Source of the DNA: Flagellimonas ochracea
Lineage (GTDB): Bacteria; Bacteroidota; Bacteroidia; Flavobacteriales; Flavobacteriaceae
NCBI RefSeq assembly: GCF_009903685.1
Contig: NZ_JAAABI010000001.1
Span: 620,001-684,000 of the forward strand
Direction: 5' to 3'
DNA length: 64,000 bases
The first letter of the stretch is position 1. Every line of letters starts with the position of its first letter. The position numbers were made by a program, and so were the translations under genes. This document shows positions 1-8,579 of the stretch, in pieces. The notes beneath the pieces were generated by a model. It saw only the letters and a program-made list of their open reading frames with translations, made no database searches and was not told the origin of the DNA.

Positions 1-1290
1 TCCGTTGGCTATTTTTTGGTTGAACTTTATCAGGGAATCGTTAGGGGTGGTCAATGCCTGATCTATATTTTTTCGTGCCGAAAGCATACTAAAAAACGCA
101 TACTGTTCATTAAAGTCCATTTTGGCTAGATGAAAACTCCGGAAACCCCATATTTTGGATAATTTCCCGGCAAGTTTTTGTTCTGGATAATATTCCTCAA
201 CAAACTTGATCATAAGATAGTAACCAATCGCATCGTTGATCCAACGCTCTTTTCGGGGATCTAAAAAAAGTGTTTCTTTTAAGAAATTTCGAATGGCGGT
301 TTTTAGGAATTTTAGTTCAAATTGGAACTGTTCCTCATAGGGTCGGATGAACGGAGGCAGTTGATTAATACCATACAAGGGTTGGGTATTGTAATCATAT
401 TCACTCACCAACAAATTGTCATGCGGATATGCTCCAAGGTTCTCCGTTAAAAACTGGGCTATTTTGTTTATCGAAATCCCTTGGGAAATATCATCGTACT
501 TGTTGGACTCCAAATCTGTGGTTATGGTAAGGCTGGAAGTCACATGTTTTGTAAACCTTTTGATGGTACTAAGTATGATATCGCAACTTTTTCTATCCGA
601 ACCTTTAAGTTGTATATATTGTCCACCTGGAAAACGGGTAGCTCCCTGTTGGTTGAAATTGGTGGACAAAAACAATCTTGAAGGGTATGTTAAGTTGATG
701 GAAGTCTGCATCGTATCGGTATACAAGTCGTTCAGGTTGACATTATCATAAAGCCTCCATTCCTTGTCGAATACGGCAGGTGTTAAATACCAATCTCTTA
801 AATAATATTCTCCAGTAGGGTAATGCCCATAGGTGGTGAACTTCGCATCTGGCAGTTTTATAGTATAGGTAAAGAAGAGTTCAATTGATTCTCCCGGTGG
901 CAATGCTTTGTCCAGATTTATGGAAATTATATCCCTGTTGCCCAGTCTTTCCCAATCAAGTCCTGAATAGTCTTTGCCCACTATGGTCTTGATTTCGGTC
1001 CATCCCCGTTCCTTTTCTTTTGCCAGATGTAGACTTCGATTGAATTCTTCGGAAAAGCGTTTTGCCAACTTTGTGTTCTTATTGGCATAAGCATGGTTCC
1101 AGTCGTTGAAATAAAGATTGGAAAGTCCGGTTTCAGAATTGTTCACATAAGTGAAGCGCTGTTTAATGTGTATTTCTTTCGTTCTTCCATCCAAGGTTGC
1201 GGTAATCTCATTTTTATGCTGAGCCCATCCAGAGGTCCCGTAAAGCATAAAAAAAAGAAGCAACAGAAAAGGGGAACGTAGGTATATCAA
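1..1290 (-). CDS. M1-peptidase-like secreted protein, 3' part beyond window, active site degenerate
   Basis: The minus frame is open from about 1290 through base 1. The N-terminus is a signal peptide (hydrophobic run ending GTSGWAQ), so the product is exported. The layout then follows M1 (gluzincin) aminopeptidases: a beta-rich N-terminal domain, then helices with WINDAIGYYL where active members have WLNEGxAxY. Counting back, the HExxH position reads KTAIR and the downstream Glu is Asp, so the zinc site appears lost. The start is uncertain: TTG at 1290 keeps the whole signal peptide, while the first ATG at 1248 would cut into it. It follows the LOG gene by about 10 bases and is probably co-transcribed with it and uvrA. 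Family assignment rests on overall pattern only. Confidence 0.6.
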   Translation of the reverse strand, partial: MIYLRSPFLLLLFFMLYGTSGWAQHKNEITATLDGRTKEIHIKQRFTYVNNSETGLSNLYFNDWNHAYANKNTKLAKRFSEEFNRSLHLAKEKERGWTEIKTIVGKDYSGLDWERLGNRDIISINLDKALPPGESIELFFTYTIKLPDAKFTTYGHYPTGEYYLRDWYLTPAVFDKEWRLYDNVNLNDLYTDTMQTSINLTYPSRLFLSTNFNQQGATRFPGGQYIQLKGSDRKSCDIILSTIKRFTKHVTSSLTITTDLESNKYDDISQGISINKIAQFLTENLGAYPHDNLLVSEYDYNTQPLYGINQLPPFIRPYEEQFQFELKFLKTAIRNFLKETLFLDPRKERWINDAIGYYLMIKFVEEYYPEQKLAGKLSKIWGFRSFHLAKMDFNEQYAFFSMLSARKNIDQALTTPNDSLIKFNQKIANG

Positions 1291-1300
1291 AGGCAGCGAA

Positions 1301-1993
1301 TTAAAAGTTGGGACTTAGATCACGTTTTCTATAGAACTCGTCGATGATATTTACAACCTCATCTTCGGTATCCACCAGCTTTATCAAGTCTAGATCCTTG
1401 GAACTGATGTTGCCTTCCTCCAAAAGTGCCTTCTTAATCCAATCGATTAGACCTTTCCAAAATTCCGTACCTACCAATATAATGGGAAACTTGTGTATTT
1501 TGTTGGTCTGAATGAGCGTTAGGGCTTCAAAAAACTCATCTAAGGTTCCAAAACCACCAGGCATCACCACAAAACCTTGAGAGTATTTCACGAACATCAC
1601 TTTCCGGACGAAGAAGTAATCAAAATCAAGACTCTTATCATCATCGATAAAAGGGTTGTCGTGCTGTTCAAAAGGCAAGTCGATATTGAGACCCACGGAT
1701 ATGCCTCCCGCCAAATTAGCTCCCTTGTTGCCAGCTTCCATGATGCCGGGACCACCGCCGGTAATAATTCCATAACCTGCTTCGGCCACGCGCTGAGCCA
1801 CTTTTACTGCCAAGTCGTAATAGGGTTGTCCGGGCCGTACCCGAGCAGAACCAAAAATAGAAACACAGGGTCCAATGGCACTCATTTTTTCAAATCCATT
1901 GACAAATTCACCCATAATTTTAAAGATAGCCCAAGAGTCGTTGGTCTTTATTTCATTCCATCCTTTGGTATGTTGTTCTTTTCGCATTTGCAT
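1301..1993 (-). CDS. LOG-family (TIGR00730) Rossmann protein
   Basis: This is a 230-residue cytosolic protein of the lysine-decarboxylase-like/LOG family. Such proteins hydrolyse nucleoside 5'-monophosphates to base and ribose phosphate (cytokinin-activating LOG in plants). The diagnostic PGGFGTLDE motif is present near residue 146, and the glycine-rich GGGPGIMEA near residue 78. The length fits the longer bacterial type with an N-terminal extension. It begins 10 bases after the uvrA stop, so it is very likely in the uvrA transcript; the functional reason for that pairing is unclear. The bacterial substrate is not evident from sequence. Confidence 0.9.
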   Translation of the reverse strand: MQMRKEQHTKGWNEIKTNDSWAIFKIMGEFVNGFEKMSAIGPCVSIFGSARVRPGQPYYDLAVKVAQRVAEAGYGIITGGGPGIMEAGNKGANLAGGISVGLNIDLPFEQHDNPFIDDDKSLDFDYFFVRKVMFVKYSQGFVVMPGGFGTLDEFFEALTLIQTNKIHKFPIILVGTEFWKGLIDWIKKALLEEGNISSKDLDLIKLVDTEDEVVNIIDEFYRKRDLSPNF

Positions 1994-2003
1994 ATCTGTT
2001 TAT

Positions 2004-4865
2004 TTAAACGGCTCTTGCAACTTTATGTTTTGTGCTCTGTAGTTCTTTCTTTAAAAATTTGGCGGTATGACTTTTTTTGTCTTCAGCAACTTCTTCAGGA
2101 GTTCCAGCAGCAACAATCATACCACCACCTCTTCCACCTTCATATCCGATATCAATAATATGGTCCACCATTTTGATTACATCCATGTTATGTTCAATAA
2201 CCAAAACGGTATTGCCCTTGTCCACCAATCGGTTTAGCACCTCCATAAGTACCCTAATATCTTCAAAATGTAATCCAGTGGTAGGTTCGTCGAGGATATA
2301 AAAAGTGTTTCCGGTATCGCGCTTAGAAAGTTCGGTGGCCAACTTTACACGTTGCGCCTCACCTCCGGAAAGGGTAGTGGACTGCTGCCCCAAAGATATA
2401 TAACCCAATCCAACATCTTTTATTGTTTTCAATTTGCGATAGATTTTGGGAATATTCTCAAAAAAGTCGGCGGCTTCATCAATGGTCATTTCAAGTACAT
2501 CAGCAATTGATTTCCCTTTATATCGAATCTCCAAGGTCTCCCTGTTGAATCTTTTACCATTACAGGTTTCACATTCCACGTAGACATCGGGCAAAAAGTT
2601 CATTTCGATTACTTTCAAACCTCCACCTTTGCAGGTTTCACAGCGACCGCCAGCGACATTGAAGCTGAATCTGCCTGGTTTGTATCCTCGTATGGCTGCT
2701 TCTGTGGTTTTTGCAAATAGAGACCGAATTTCGCTGAATACCCCAGTATAGGTGGCGGGATTGGACCGTGGTGTCCTTCCTATGGGTGATTGGTTGATGT
2801 CGATTACCTTATCAATGTGTTGCAGCCCGGTTATTTTCTTGTAGGGCATTGGTTTTTTTACCCCATTGAAGTAATAAGCGTTCATGATTGGGTAGAGGGT
2901 TTCGTTGATCAATGTCGATTTCCCACTGCCCGAAACCCCTGTAACACCAATCAACTTGCCAAGTGGGAGCTGTACGGTGACATTTTTAAGATTGTTTCCC
3001 GTACATCCTGAGAGCACAATGCTTTTGCCTGTACCTTTTCGGCGTTTCTCGGGTACCGGAATTTCCAATTCCCCAGTAATGTATTGTGCGGTCATGGTAT
3101 GATGGTCCTTCAATTCTTGTGGATTTCCTTCGGAAATAATTTCTCCCCCATGTTTTCCTGCTTTTGGGCCAATATCAATCACATGGTCCGCATGCTCGAT
3201 CATATCCCTATCGTGTTCAACCACAATTACAGAATTTCCTATATCCCGAAGAGACTCCAAGGAATGTATCAACCGGGCATTGTCCCTTTGATGCAGCCCG
3301 ATGCTCGGCTCATCCAAAATATAAAGTACACCGACCAATTGTGACCCTATTTGTGTGGCGAGACGAATACGCTGGGCCTCTCCACCGGAAAGGGATTTAG
3401 AACTTCGGTGCAGTGAAAGGTAATCCAAACCCACATCAAGCAAGAAGCGAACCCTAGTTTTTATTTCTTTAAGTATTTCCTCAGCAATTTTTTTTTGATT
3501 GCCCTCGAGGGTATCTTCAAGCTGTTCAAAAAAATTGGCCAGCTCGGCGATATCCATTTTGGCCAGCTCGGCAATGTTCTTTTCACCTACCTTGAAATAG
3601 AGCGATTCTATCCGCAAGCGGGCACCTTCACAACTGGGACATTGTATCTTGTCCATGTAGTCCTTGGCCCAACGCTTGATGGAAGAAGCACTGGCTTCTT
3701 CAAACTGTGTCTTTATAAAACTGGAGATGCCCTCGTAGTCTATTTTGTACTGTCTTTTGACCCCCAGAGTTTTGGAATCCACTTCAAAGCTCTCCTTACC
3801 ACCATTTAAAATGATTTCCATGGCTTCCTGTGGAATTTTTTCAATGGGATCCCCCAAATCAAAATCATACCGTTGTGCTATAGTTTCCAATTGTTTAAAA
3901 GCCCATGACTTTTTGTATTCGCCCAAAGGGGCCAGACCACCTGCCTTGATGGACGTCTTTTTATTGGGAATGATTTTCTGCTCGTTTATTTCATAAACGT
4001 GACCCAGGCCGCTACAATTTGGACACATTCCTTTAGGGGAATTAAAGGAAAAAGTATTGGGCTCGGGAGTGGGGTATGAGATGCCCGTGGATGGACACAT
4101 AAGATCTCGGCTAAAATAGCGCGGTTCGGTTTCTCCCTCTTCCAGAACCATCAACACATTATTGCCGCTGTACATGGCTGTGTTAATGGTCTCACTTAAC
4201 CTTCTATGGAATTCTTCGGAATCCGAAACTTTTAACCGGTCAATGACGATTTCAATATCGTGGGTTTTGTATCGGTCCACTTTCATGCCCTTTGTGATAT
4301 CCAAAATTGCACCATCAACACGGACTTTTACAAACCCCTGTTTGGCAATCTGCTCGAAAAGTTCGCGGTAATGTCCCTTTCTGGATTTAATCACAGGTGC
4401 CAATACATTTATTTTTTTGTCTTGGTAGGATGCAATGATCAGATTTTTGATCTGTTCATCGCTATAATTGACCATTTTTTCTCCCGTGTTGTAACTGTAG
4501 GCGTCACCTGCTCGAGCAAAAAGAAGCCTCAGAAAATCATAAACTTCGGTAATGGTGCCTACGGTGGAGCGAGGTGATTTTGAGGTGGTTTTCTGCTCAA
4601 TGGCTATTACAGGGGAAAGACCATCAATCTTGTCCACATCGGGACGCTCCAGTCCGCCCAAGAATTGTCTGGCATAGGCTGAAAAGGTTTCGATGTAACG
4701 ACGCTGGCCCTCGGCGTAAATCGTATCAAAAGCCAAGGATGACTTGCCACTGCCAGAAAGTCCAGTAATGACGACAAGCTTCTCTCTGGGAATGGTTACA
4801 TCAATATTTTTTAGATTGTGGACCCTTGCTCCACGGACTTCAATATTTTCTTCGTAGTTGATCAT
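2004..4865 (-). CDS. uvrA: UvrABC excinuclease subunit A
   Basis: UvrA is the damage-recognition ATPase of nucleotide excision repair and loads UvrB on distorted DNA. The 953-residue length is typical. Two ABC modules are visible: Walker A GLSGSGKS at residues 35-42 and a second GVSGSGKS in the C-terminal half, each with an LSGGEAQR signature and an ILDEP Walker B. The C-terminal zinc module is intact (CETC and CETC pairs). In the N-terminal zinc module the first pair reads CPST, so one of the usual four cysteines is missing; I believe this is common in Bacteroidota. It is the first gene of a uvrA-LOG-M1-like unit, with a perfect palindrome just upstream at 4883-4899. Confidence 0.98.
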   Translation of the reverse strand: MINYEENIEVRGARVHNLKNIDVTIPREKLVVITGLSGSGKSSLAFDTIYAEGQRRYIETFSAYARQFLGGLERPDVDKIDGLSPVIAIEQKTTSKSPRSTVGTITEVYDFLRLLFARAGDAYSYNTGEKMVNYSDEQIKNLIIASYQDKKINVLAPVIKSRKGHYRELFEQIAKQGFVKVRVDGAILDITKGMKVDRYKTHDIEIVIDRLKVSDSEEFHRRLSETINTAMYSGNNVLMVLEEGETEPRYFSRDLMCPSTGISYPTPEPNTFSFNSPKGMCPNCSGLGHVYEINEQKIIPNKKTSIKAGGLAPLGEYKKSWAFKQLETIAQRYDFDLGDPIEKIPQEAMEIILNGGKESFEVDSKTLGVKRQYKIDYEGISSFIKTQFEEASASSIKRWAKDYMDKIQCPSCEGARLRIESLYFKVGEKNIAELAKMDIAELANFFEQLEDTLEGNQKKIAEEILKEIKTRVRFLLDVGLDYLSLHRSSKSLSGGEAQRIRLATQIGSQLVGVLYILDEPSIGLHQRDNARLIHSLESLRDIGNSVIVVEHDRDMIEHADHVIDIGPKAGKHGGEIISEGNPQELKDHHTMTAQYITGELEIPVPEKRRKGTGKSIVLSGCTGNNLKNVTVQLPLGKLIGVTGVSGSGKSTLINETLYPIMNAYYFNGVKKPMPYKKITGLQHIDKVIDINQSPIGRTPRSNPATYTGVFSEIRSLFAKTTEAAIRGYKPGRFSFNVAGGRCETCKGGGLKVIEMNFLPDVYVECETCNGKRFNRETLEIRYKGKSIADVLEMTIDEAADFFENIPKIYRKLKTIKDVGLGYISLGQQSTTLSGGEAQRVKLATELSKRDTGNTFYILDEPTTGLHFEDIRVLMEVLNRLVDKGNTVLVIEHNMDVIKMVDHIIDIGYEGGRGGGMIVAAGTPEEVAEDKKSHTAKFLKKELQSTKHKVARAV

Positions 4866-4876
4866 AGCACAAGACG

Positions 4877-4899
4877 CTAAGGTACGGCTTTGCGCCGTA
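4877..4899 (-). promoter_or_regulatory. uvrA upstream palindrome overlapping a possible -7 box
   Basis: TACGGC (4883-4888) and GCCGTA (4894-4899) form a perfect inverted repeat around five bases, 18 bases before the uvrA ATG. On the minus strand TACCTTAG (4884-4877) is close to the TAnnTTTG -7 consensus and abuts the palindrome. It could be an operator or a leader hairpin. It does not match the TTGGAA operators at 8468-8546. Confidence 0.4.
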
Positions 4900-4964
4900 A
4901 AATGGAAGTGGCTTTTGTTTTCATTTTGTTAAGGGATGGTCTATTTTTGAAAATGAAAAACAGC

Positions 4965-5042
4965 GGTCACCCTGAGTGCAATAGTGAGGTGCTTATTTGG
5001 CTTAGACCATAAAAAAAGGTCTCGACGGCGCTCAACCTGACA
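4965..5042. repeat. REP-like degenerate inverted repeat
   Basis: The left arm (GGTCACCCTGAGTGC at 4965) and the right arm (GCGCTCAACCTGACA ending 5042) are imperfect reverse complements around an AT-rich centre. Together they resemble the short intergenic REP-type repeats common in Flavobacteriia, which often begin TGTCACCCTGAGCG. It lies between divergent uvrA and the gene at 5059. I have not seen the other genomic copies, so the repeat call rests on recognition. Confidence 0.5.
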
Positions 5043-5058
5043 ATAAAAAAATAGAATT

Positions 5059-5583
5059 ATGAAGTTATTGGGCATAGGCTCACGCATTGATCATCCTGAA
5101 TATGGAAAAGGGGTGGTGACAAATGTTTCATCCCGTCATTATTGGGTTACTTTTTTGGAAAAAGGACTAGAAACCATTGACTTGGATTCGGAATTTAAAG
5201 TGATTGAAGGCTTGGAGAATGATGTGGACACCGTAAGCTTTTTTGACGTGGAACGTTCGCTGGTCAAAATTTTGGAAAAATGGAGCGACACCCACGAAAA
5301 GGTTCCACTTGCTGATAAATGGAAGGGTGGCAAATTGATTTTGGAACCCGTTGATGCTTTGGCAAATAAGGAAATGCCCATCGACACTTTTTTTCATAAA
5401 ATTGTGATGGTCCGCGACCGTATCCGGGTAATGGAACAGAAAATCAACGGCAGTAAAAACTTGGACGACCAAGAAAAGGTAGACCTACAACAGTACATAA
5501 CCCGTATTTATGGCAGCTTGACCAGTTTTAATGTGCTGTTTAAAAATGAAAGTGATCGGTTTGTGGGGGAGCGGAGTAAATAA
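5059..5583 (+). CDS. Conserved hypothetical protein with KOW/Tudor-like N-terminus
   Basis: This 174-residue soluble protein has no signal peptide or membrane segment. The first 30 residues (GSRIDHPEYGKGVVT) resemble the small beta-barrel motif with HPxfGxGxV seen at the C-terminus of UvrD-like helicases and in MutS2-type KOW domains, which bind nucleic acid or protein. The rest is predicted mostly helical and I do not recognise it. It is monocistronic, convergent with the alkC-like gene 11 bases away, and divergent from uvrA, so it sits among repair genes. That context is suggestive only. Confidence 0.75.
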   Translation: MKLLGIGSRIDHPEYGKGVVTNVSSRHYWVTFLEKGLETIDLDSEFKVIEGLENDVDTVSFFDVERSLVKILEKWSDTHEKVPLADKWKGGKLILEPVDALANKEMPIDTFFHKIVMVRDRIRVMEQKINGSKNLDDQEKVDLQQYITRIYGSLTSFNVLFKNESDRFVGERSK

Positions 5584-5594
5584 TTATGCAACAA

Positions 5595-6374
5595 TCAACT
5601 TATCTTGCTTAGGGTAGCCAATGCCCACTCATCTTTGTTTTTGAGCAAGTTCCTAAGGGCATGCTTGATTATCCATTTTCTTTGCTTTGTGGCCAGGGGA
5701 ACCCAATTGTTTACTAACCCTTGACCAAGCAGTACATTATCTTTCAACACATCATTTATACAGTTGGCAACTGATTTCTGGACATATTTACTACAATCGT
5801 CCTTTAAATTCTCTAAAATTGGGAAAATGGGAGTGGGGTCTTCAATAAATTGGTCTAATTTTGATGCCCAAGGTAATCGTGGCCTAACACCTTCGCTACT
5901 GAGACGTCTAACATGTTTGTTTCTATCTTTTGACCAGTCTTTCATGATTTTCAAGGTTTCAGTAGGATAAACATTTAGATATGTTCGAACGGTGTATTCT
6001 CCTGTGTTCCGTTTGGTGATTTCATAAATTGCTTTCATTGATTTTTTGAAATCAGACAATCCATATTTTTCTACATACTTGGCAATCGGCATTATCCAAT
6101 AATATTCCTTGAACATACCGGTTTCTTTTTCATTTTCAGGCCCCAAAATGCTTAATAACTGTTCTATCGCAATGTTGTAATCGTTAGGTAAATGCATTTT
6201 GAGTGCATCAGCTATACATTCAACACGATTTTTTAATTCAAGGTCGACCACTTTTTGTTCTACAATTGAAATAAAAGATTTATGGTCAAATGCAGTATTG
6301 GCGGCCAATAGTTTATTTGCCAACATCTCCGCCAATTCTTTATCAAACCACAATTTTAATTGCTTGTATGCCAT
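5595..6374 (-). CDS. AlkC-like DNA alkylation repair HEAT-repeat protein
   Basis: The 259-residue all-helical protein matches the AlkC/AlkD superfamily, whose members excise N3- and N7-alkylated purines using a HEAT-like scaffold instead of base flipping. The segment HVRRLSSEGVRPRLPWA near residues 153-169 is the family hallmark, and repeated helix pairs follow. It is the third gene of the leftward repair operon, 5 bases after the TIGR03915-type gene, and so probably shares the operator region at 8468-8546. The substrate could differ from characterised AlkC. Confidence 0.88.
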   Translation of the reverse strand: MAYKQLKLWFDKELAEMLANKLLAANTAFDHKSFISIVEQKVVDLELKNRVECIADALKMHLPNDYNIAIEQLLSILGPENEKETGMFKEYYWIMPIAKYVEKYGLSDFKKSMKAIYEITKRNTGEYTVRTYLNVYPTETLKIMKDWSKDRNKHVRRLSSEGVRPRLPWASKLDQFIEDPTPIFPILENLKDDCSKYVQKSVANCINDVLKDNVLLGQGLVNNWVPLATKQRKWIIKHALRNLLKNKDEWALATLSKIS

Positions 6375-6379
6375 GATAA

Positions 6380-7156
6380 CTAGACAACTTGTTTCTTTTC
6401 GCTAAGATACTTCCAATACCGTTTGGGCACATGCTGTCGGTGTAACTTGGGATTGATTCGAGATTTGATGTGGGTGCTCCTGAAATAATCATTCCATAGG
6501 GTTTGGTAGTCATATTCTTCACTTGCCATAACCTTACTTTTCTGGATTTTGTTATGGTAAATATCTTTTAGGTTGAGCGATACCATTTCCACGTGGTCCA
6601 AGTTGTAATAAATGCCATAGTTACGCTTCACATCATAGATCAACCATTGTTGGTCCGCGTAGCGGTTTCGAAAATGTTTGGAGATCAGGGGCAACACATC
6701 AAAATCAGGTTCGATGTTGGCAAAATAGACGTCGTCTTTTGTCAACTGAAAACGAACGAAAGCCTCCATGCGGTGTTTCTCACGGCCTACCTTTCTTGCC
6801 AATTGACTAATATGCAACACAATTCCATCCGAATAATCCAAGGACTTTCCATTTTTGGAGGCCATCAATTTTTGGATATAGGTGTAGAGCATCAGTTCCA
6901 CGCCTTCAGATTCGCTCAAAAAGGCAAAGTACACGTTGGAAATGGCATTGTGGCTTTTGTTGCGGATACCGTTCCAGACACGTTTGGCCTTGTCCAAATG
7001 GGTAAAAATGGTTTCGGTTTCCGAAAAAAGCCCATTTTGCACTTCGTTGTTCTTCTGGATGTCGGCCACATTTATTTTTTCATCAAAGGCGACAAAGACA
7101 GCAGTGAGGAAGCCATTAAAACTGCCATCGTAGATTAGTGTGGTTGAAGGTTTCAT
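6380..7156 (-). CDS. TIGR03915-type putative DNA repair protein
   Basis: This 258-residue soluble protein starts with MKPSTTLIYDGSFNGFLTAV, typical of the family annotated as TIGR03915. A DUF4130 region follows, ending in a basic tail (HRQHVPKRYWKYL). Family members are almost always beside a TIGR03916 radical SAM protein and in some bacteria are fused to a uracil-DNA-glycosylase-like domain, hence the inferred role in DNA repair or modification. The biochemical activity is not established. Here it lies 45 bases after the radical SAM gene and 5 bases before the AlkC-like gene. Confidence 0.88.
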   Translation of the reverse strand: MKPSTTLIYDGSFNGFLTAVFVAFDEKINVADIQKNNEVQNGLFSETETIFTHLDKAKRVWNGIRNKSHNAISNVYFAFLSESEGVELMLYTYIQKLMASKNGKSLDYSDGIVLHISQLARKVGREKHRMEAFVRFQLTKDDVYFANIEPDFDVLPLISKHFRNRYADQQWLIYDVKRNYGIYYNLDHVEMVSLNLKDIYHNKIQKSKVMASEEYDYQTLWNDYFRSTHIKSRINPKLHRQHVPKRYWKYLSEKKQVV

Positions 7157-7201
7157 AGTGTTCGTTTTTTGTTTTGCTATACCATTGTTATTTGTACATT
7201 G

Positions 7202-8464
7202 TTAATTGAACAACGCTAATTGCGTACTATATTGCTTCCTAAACTTACCCATAGAGGATTGTAGAATCATGCCTTTGATCTTATCCGCATCCAAATCACG
7301 TCGTTCCCAATCCCTGGAGTCACAAACCATAAAATATTTGGCTCGATTAATTGCAATTCCTATTTTTTTTAAATGTTCCCAATTCAGTTTTCGGAATTTA
7401 CGTGCATGAAGAATCTTGTTGACCGATTTCATACCAATCCCAGGAACTCTTGCCAAAAGGGCTTTTTCAACGTAATTAATATCCACAGGGAAAAGGTGAA
7501 GATTACGCAAAGCCCATGAGAGTTTGGGGTCCACATCCATATCGAGATTAGGATGTTCCTTGTTCAAGATTTCGTTCACGGCAAAGCCGTAAAAACGTAA
7601 CAACCAATCTGTTTGGTACAATCGATTTTCCCTCAACATGGGCACTTGTGAGCCAATAGCCGGAAGGCGGGCATCGTCTGCCACTGGTACGTATCCTGAA
7701 TAATATACCCGACGCATTAGATATACCTTATAATAATAAGTAGCGGAATACATGATGTCCTTATCCGTTTCCCCAGAAGCGCCCACAATCATCTGCGTGC
7801 TTTGACCCGCAGGCGCATATTTTGGGGTGTTCTTGATTATTTTTCGTTCCGAACGATAGCGAATGATTTCATTTTTGACCTTTTGCATGGGTTTGGTGAA
7901 ATCCTCGTGTTTTTTGTCCGGAGCCAGCAATTTGAGTCCGGAAATGGTAGGGACCTCAATATTTACAGAAAGACGGTCGGCGTAAAGCCCAGCCTCGTAC
8001 ATAAGCTCGTCACTGGCTCCTGGAATGGACTTCAGATGAATATACCCATTGAAATTTTCCTCTTCGCGCAGTTTTTTGGCCACGGAGACCAAACGTTCCA
8101 TGGTATAATCTGCGTTCTTGAATATTCCTGAGCTCAAGAACAACCCTTCGATATAATTTCTACGATAGAAGTTGATGGTCAAGTCCACTACTTCCTGAAT
8201 TTTGAATGCCGCCCGTTTTACGTCATTACTTCTTCTTGTGACACAGTAGGCGCAATCGTAAATGCAATGGTTCGTTAATAGAATTTTCAGTAAAGAGATA
8301 CATCTTCCGTCCTCCGTATAGCTATGGCAGATACCCATTCTTGAAGCATTGCCCAAACCGTTGTTCTTGTTTGCCCTATCACTGCCGCTACTGGCGCAGG
8401 ACACGTCATATTTTGCGGCGTCTGCCAAAATGTTCAACTTTTCCCTGATGCGTTCAAAATCCAT
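7202..8464 (-). CDS. TIGR03916-type radical SAM putative DNA modification/repair protein
   Basis: The 420-residue protein carries the radical SAM cluster motif CIYDCAYC (Cys67, 71, 74 from the chosen ATG), which binds a 4Fe-4S cluster and S-adenosylmethionine. The N-terminal AAKYDVSC and GICHSYTEDGRC stretches add three cysteines (about 23, 46 and 55). A helix-hairpin-helix DNA-binding motif (RVPGIGMKSVNKIL) lies in the C-terminal third. The frame extends to a TTG at 8482, but that TTG is inside an operator and next to a -7-like box, so ATG 8464 is preferred. It is the first gene of the leftward repair operon, divergent from the LexA-like repressor. The lesion or base acted on is unknown. Confidence 0.9.
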   Translation of the reverse strand: MDFERIREKLNILADAAKYDVSCASSGSDRANKNNGLGNASRMGICHSYTEDGRCISLLKILLTNHCIYDCAYCVTRRSNDVKRAAFKIQEVVDLTINFYRRNYIEGLFLSSGIFKNADYTMERLVSVAKKLREEENFNGYIHLKSIPGASDELMYEAGLYADRLSVNIEVPTISGLKLLAPDKKHEDFTKPMQKVKNEIIRYRSERKIIKNTPKYAPAGQSTQMIVGASGETDKDIMYSATYYYKVYLMRRVYYSGYVPVADDARLPAIGSQVPMLRENRLYQTDWLLRFYGFAVNEILNKEHPNLDMDVDPKLSWALRNLHLFPVDINYVEKALLARVPGIGMKSVNKILHARKFRKLNWEHLKKIGIAINRAKYFMVCDSRDWERRDLDADKIKGMILQSSMGKFRKQYSTQLALFN

Positions 8465-8467
8465 GAC

Positions 8468-8546
8468 TTGGAAATATTCCAACCAAAGATATGGATATAG
8501 TCCAAATATTGGAAATATTCCAAAAATTATTTTGGAAATAATCCAT
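8468..8546. promoter_or_regulatory. Four-site operator array between repair operon and LexA-like gene
   Basis: Four copies of a 15-base inverted repeat, consensus TTGGAAATATTCCAA, occupy 8468-8482 (perfect), 8491-8505 (three mismatches), 8509-8523 (perfect) and 8532-8546 (two mismatches). Start-to-start spacings are 23, 18 and 23 bases. Sites lie over or beside candidate promoters for both divergent genes, which fits co-repression by the S24-type regulator encoded at 8580. Binding by that protein is inference. Confidence 0.75.
8484..8491 (-). promoter_or_regulatory. Candidate -7 box of the radical SAM repair operon
   Basis: TATCTTTG on the minus strand fits the Bacteroidota -7 consensus TAnnTTTG and lies between the first two operator copies. 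Transcription would start near 8478, giving a short leader before ATG 8464 and excluding the TTG at 8482. No good -33 TTTG at the usual distance is seen. Confidence 0.45.
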
Positions 8547-8560
8547 TTTAACTATATTTG
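8531..8560 (+). promoter_or_regulatory. Candidate promoter of the LexA-like repressor gene
   Basis: TTTG at 8531-8534 and TATATTTG at 8553-8560 match the -33 and -7 elements of the Bacteroidota promoter, 18 bases apart (19-21 is usual). The fourth operator copy (8532-8546) covers the -33 element, which predicts autorepression. Confidence 0.55.
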
Positions 8561-8579
8561 ATAAGGAATAAAGGTTATA

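Noticed and set aside
1577..2158. Long plus-strand frame of 193 codons opposite the LOG and uvrA genes
   Set aside because: It is antisense to two well-supported genes and its protein has no recognisable features.
8464..8482. Upstream TTG start for the radical SAM protein at 8482
   Set aside because: It lies inside a perfect operator copy and next to the -7-like box; ATG 8464 begins the conserved family N-terminus.
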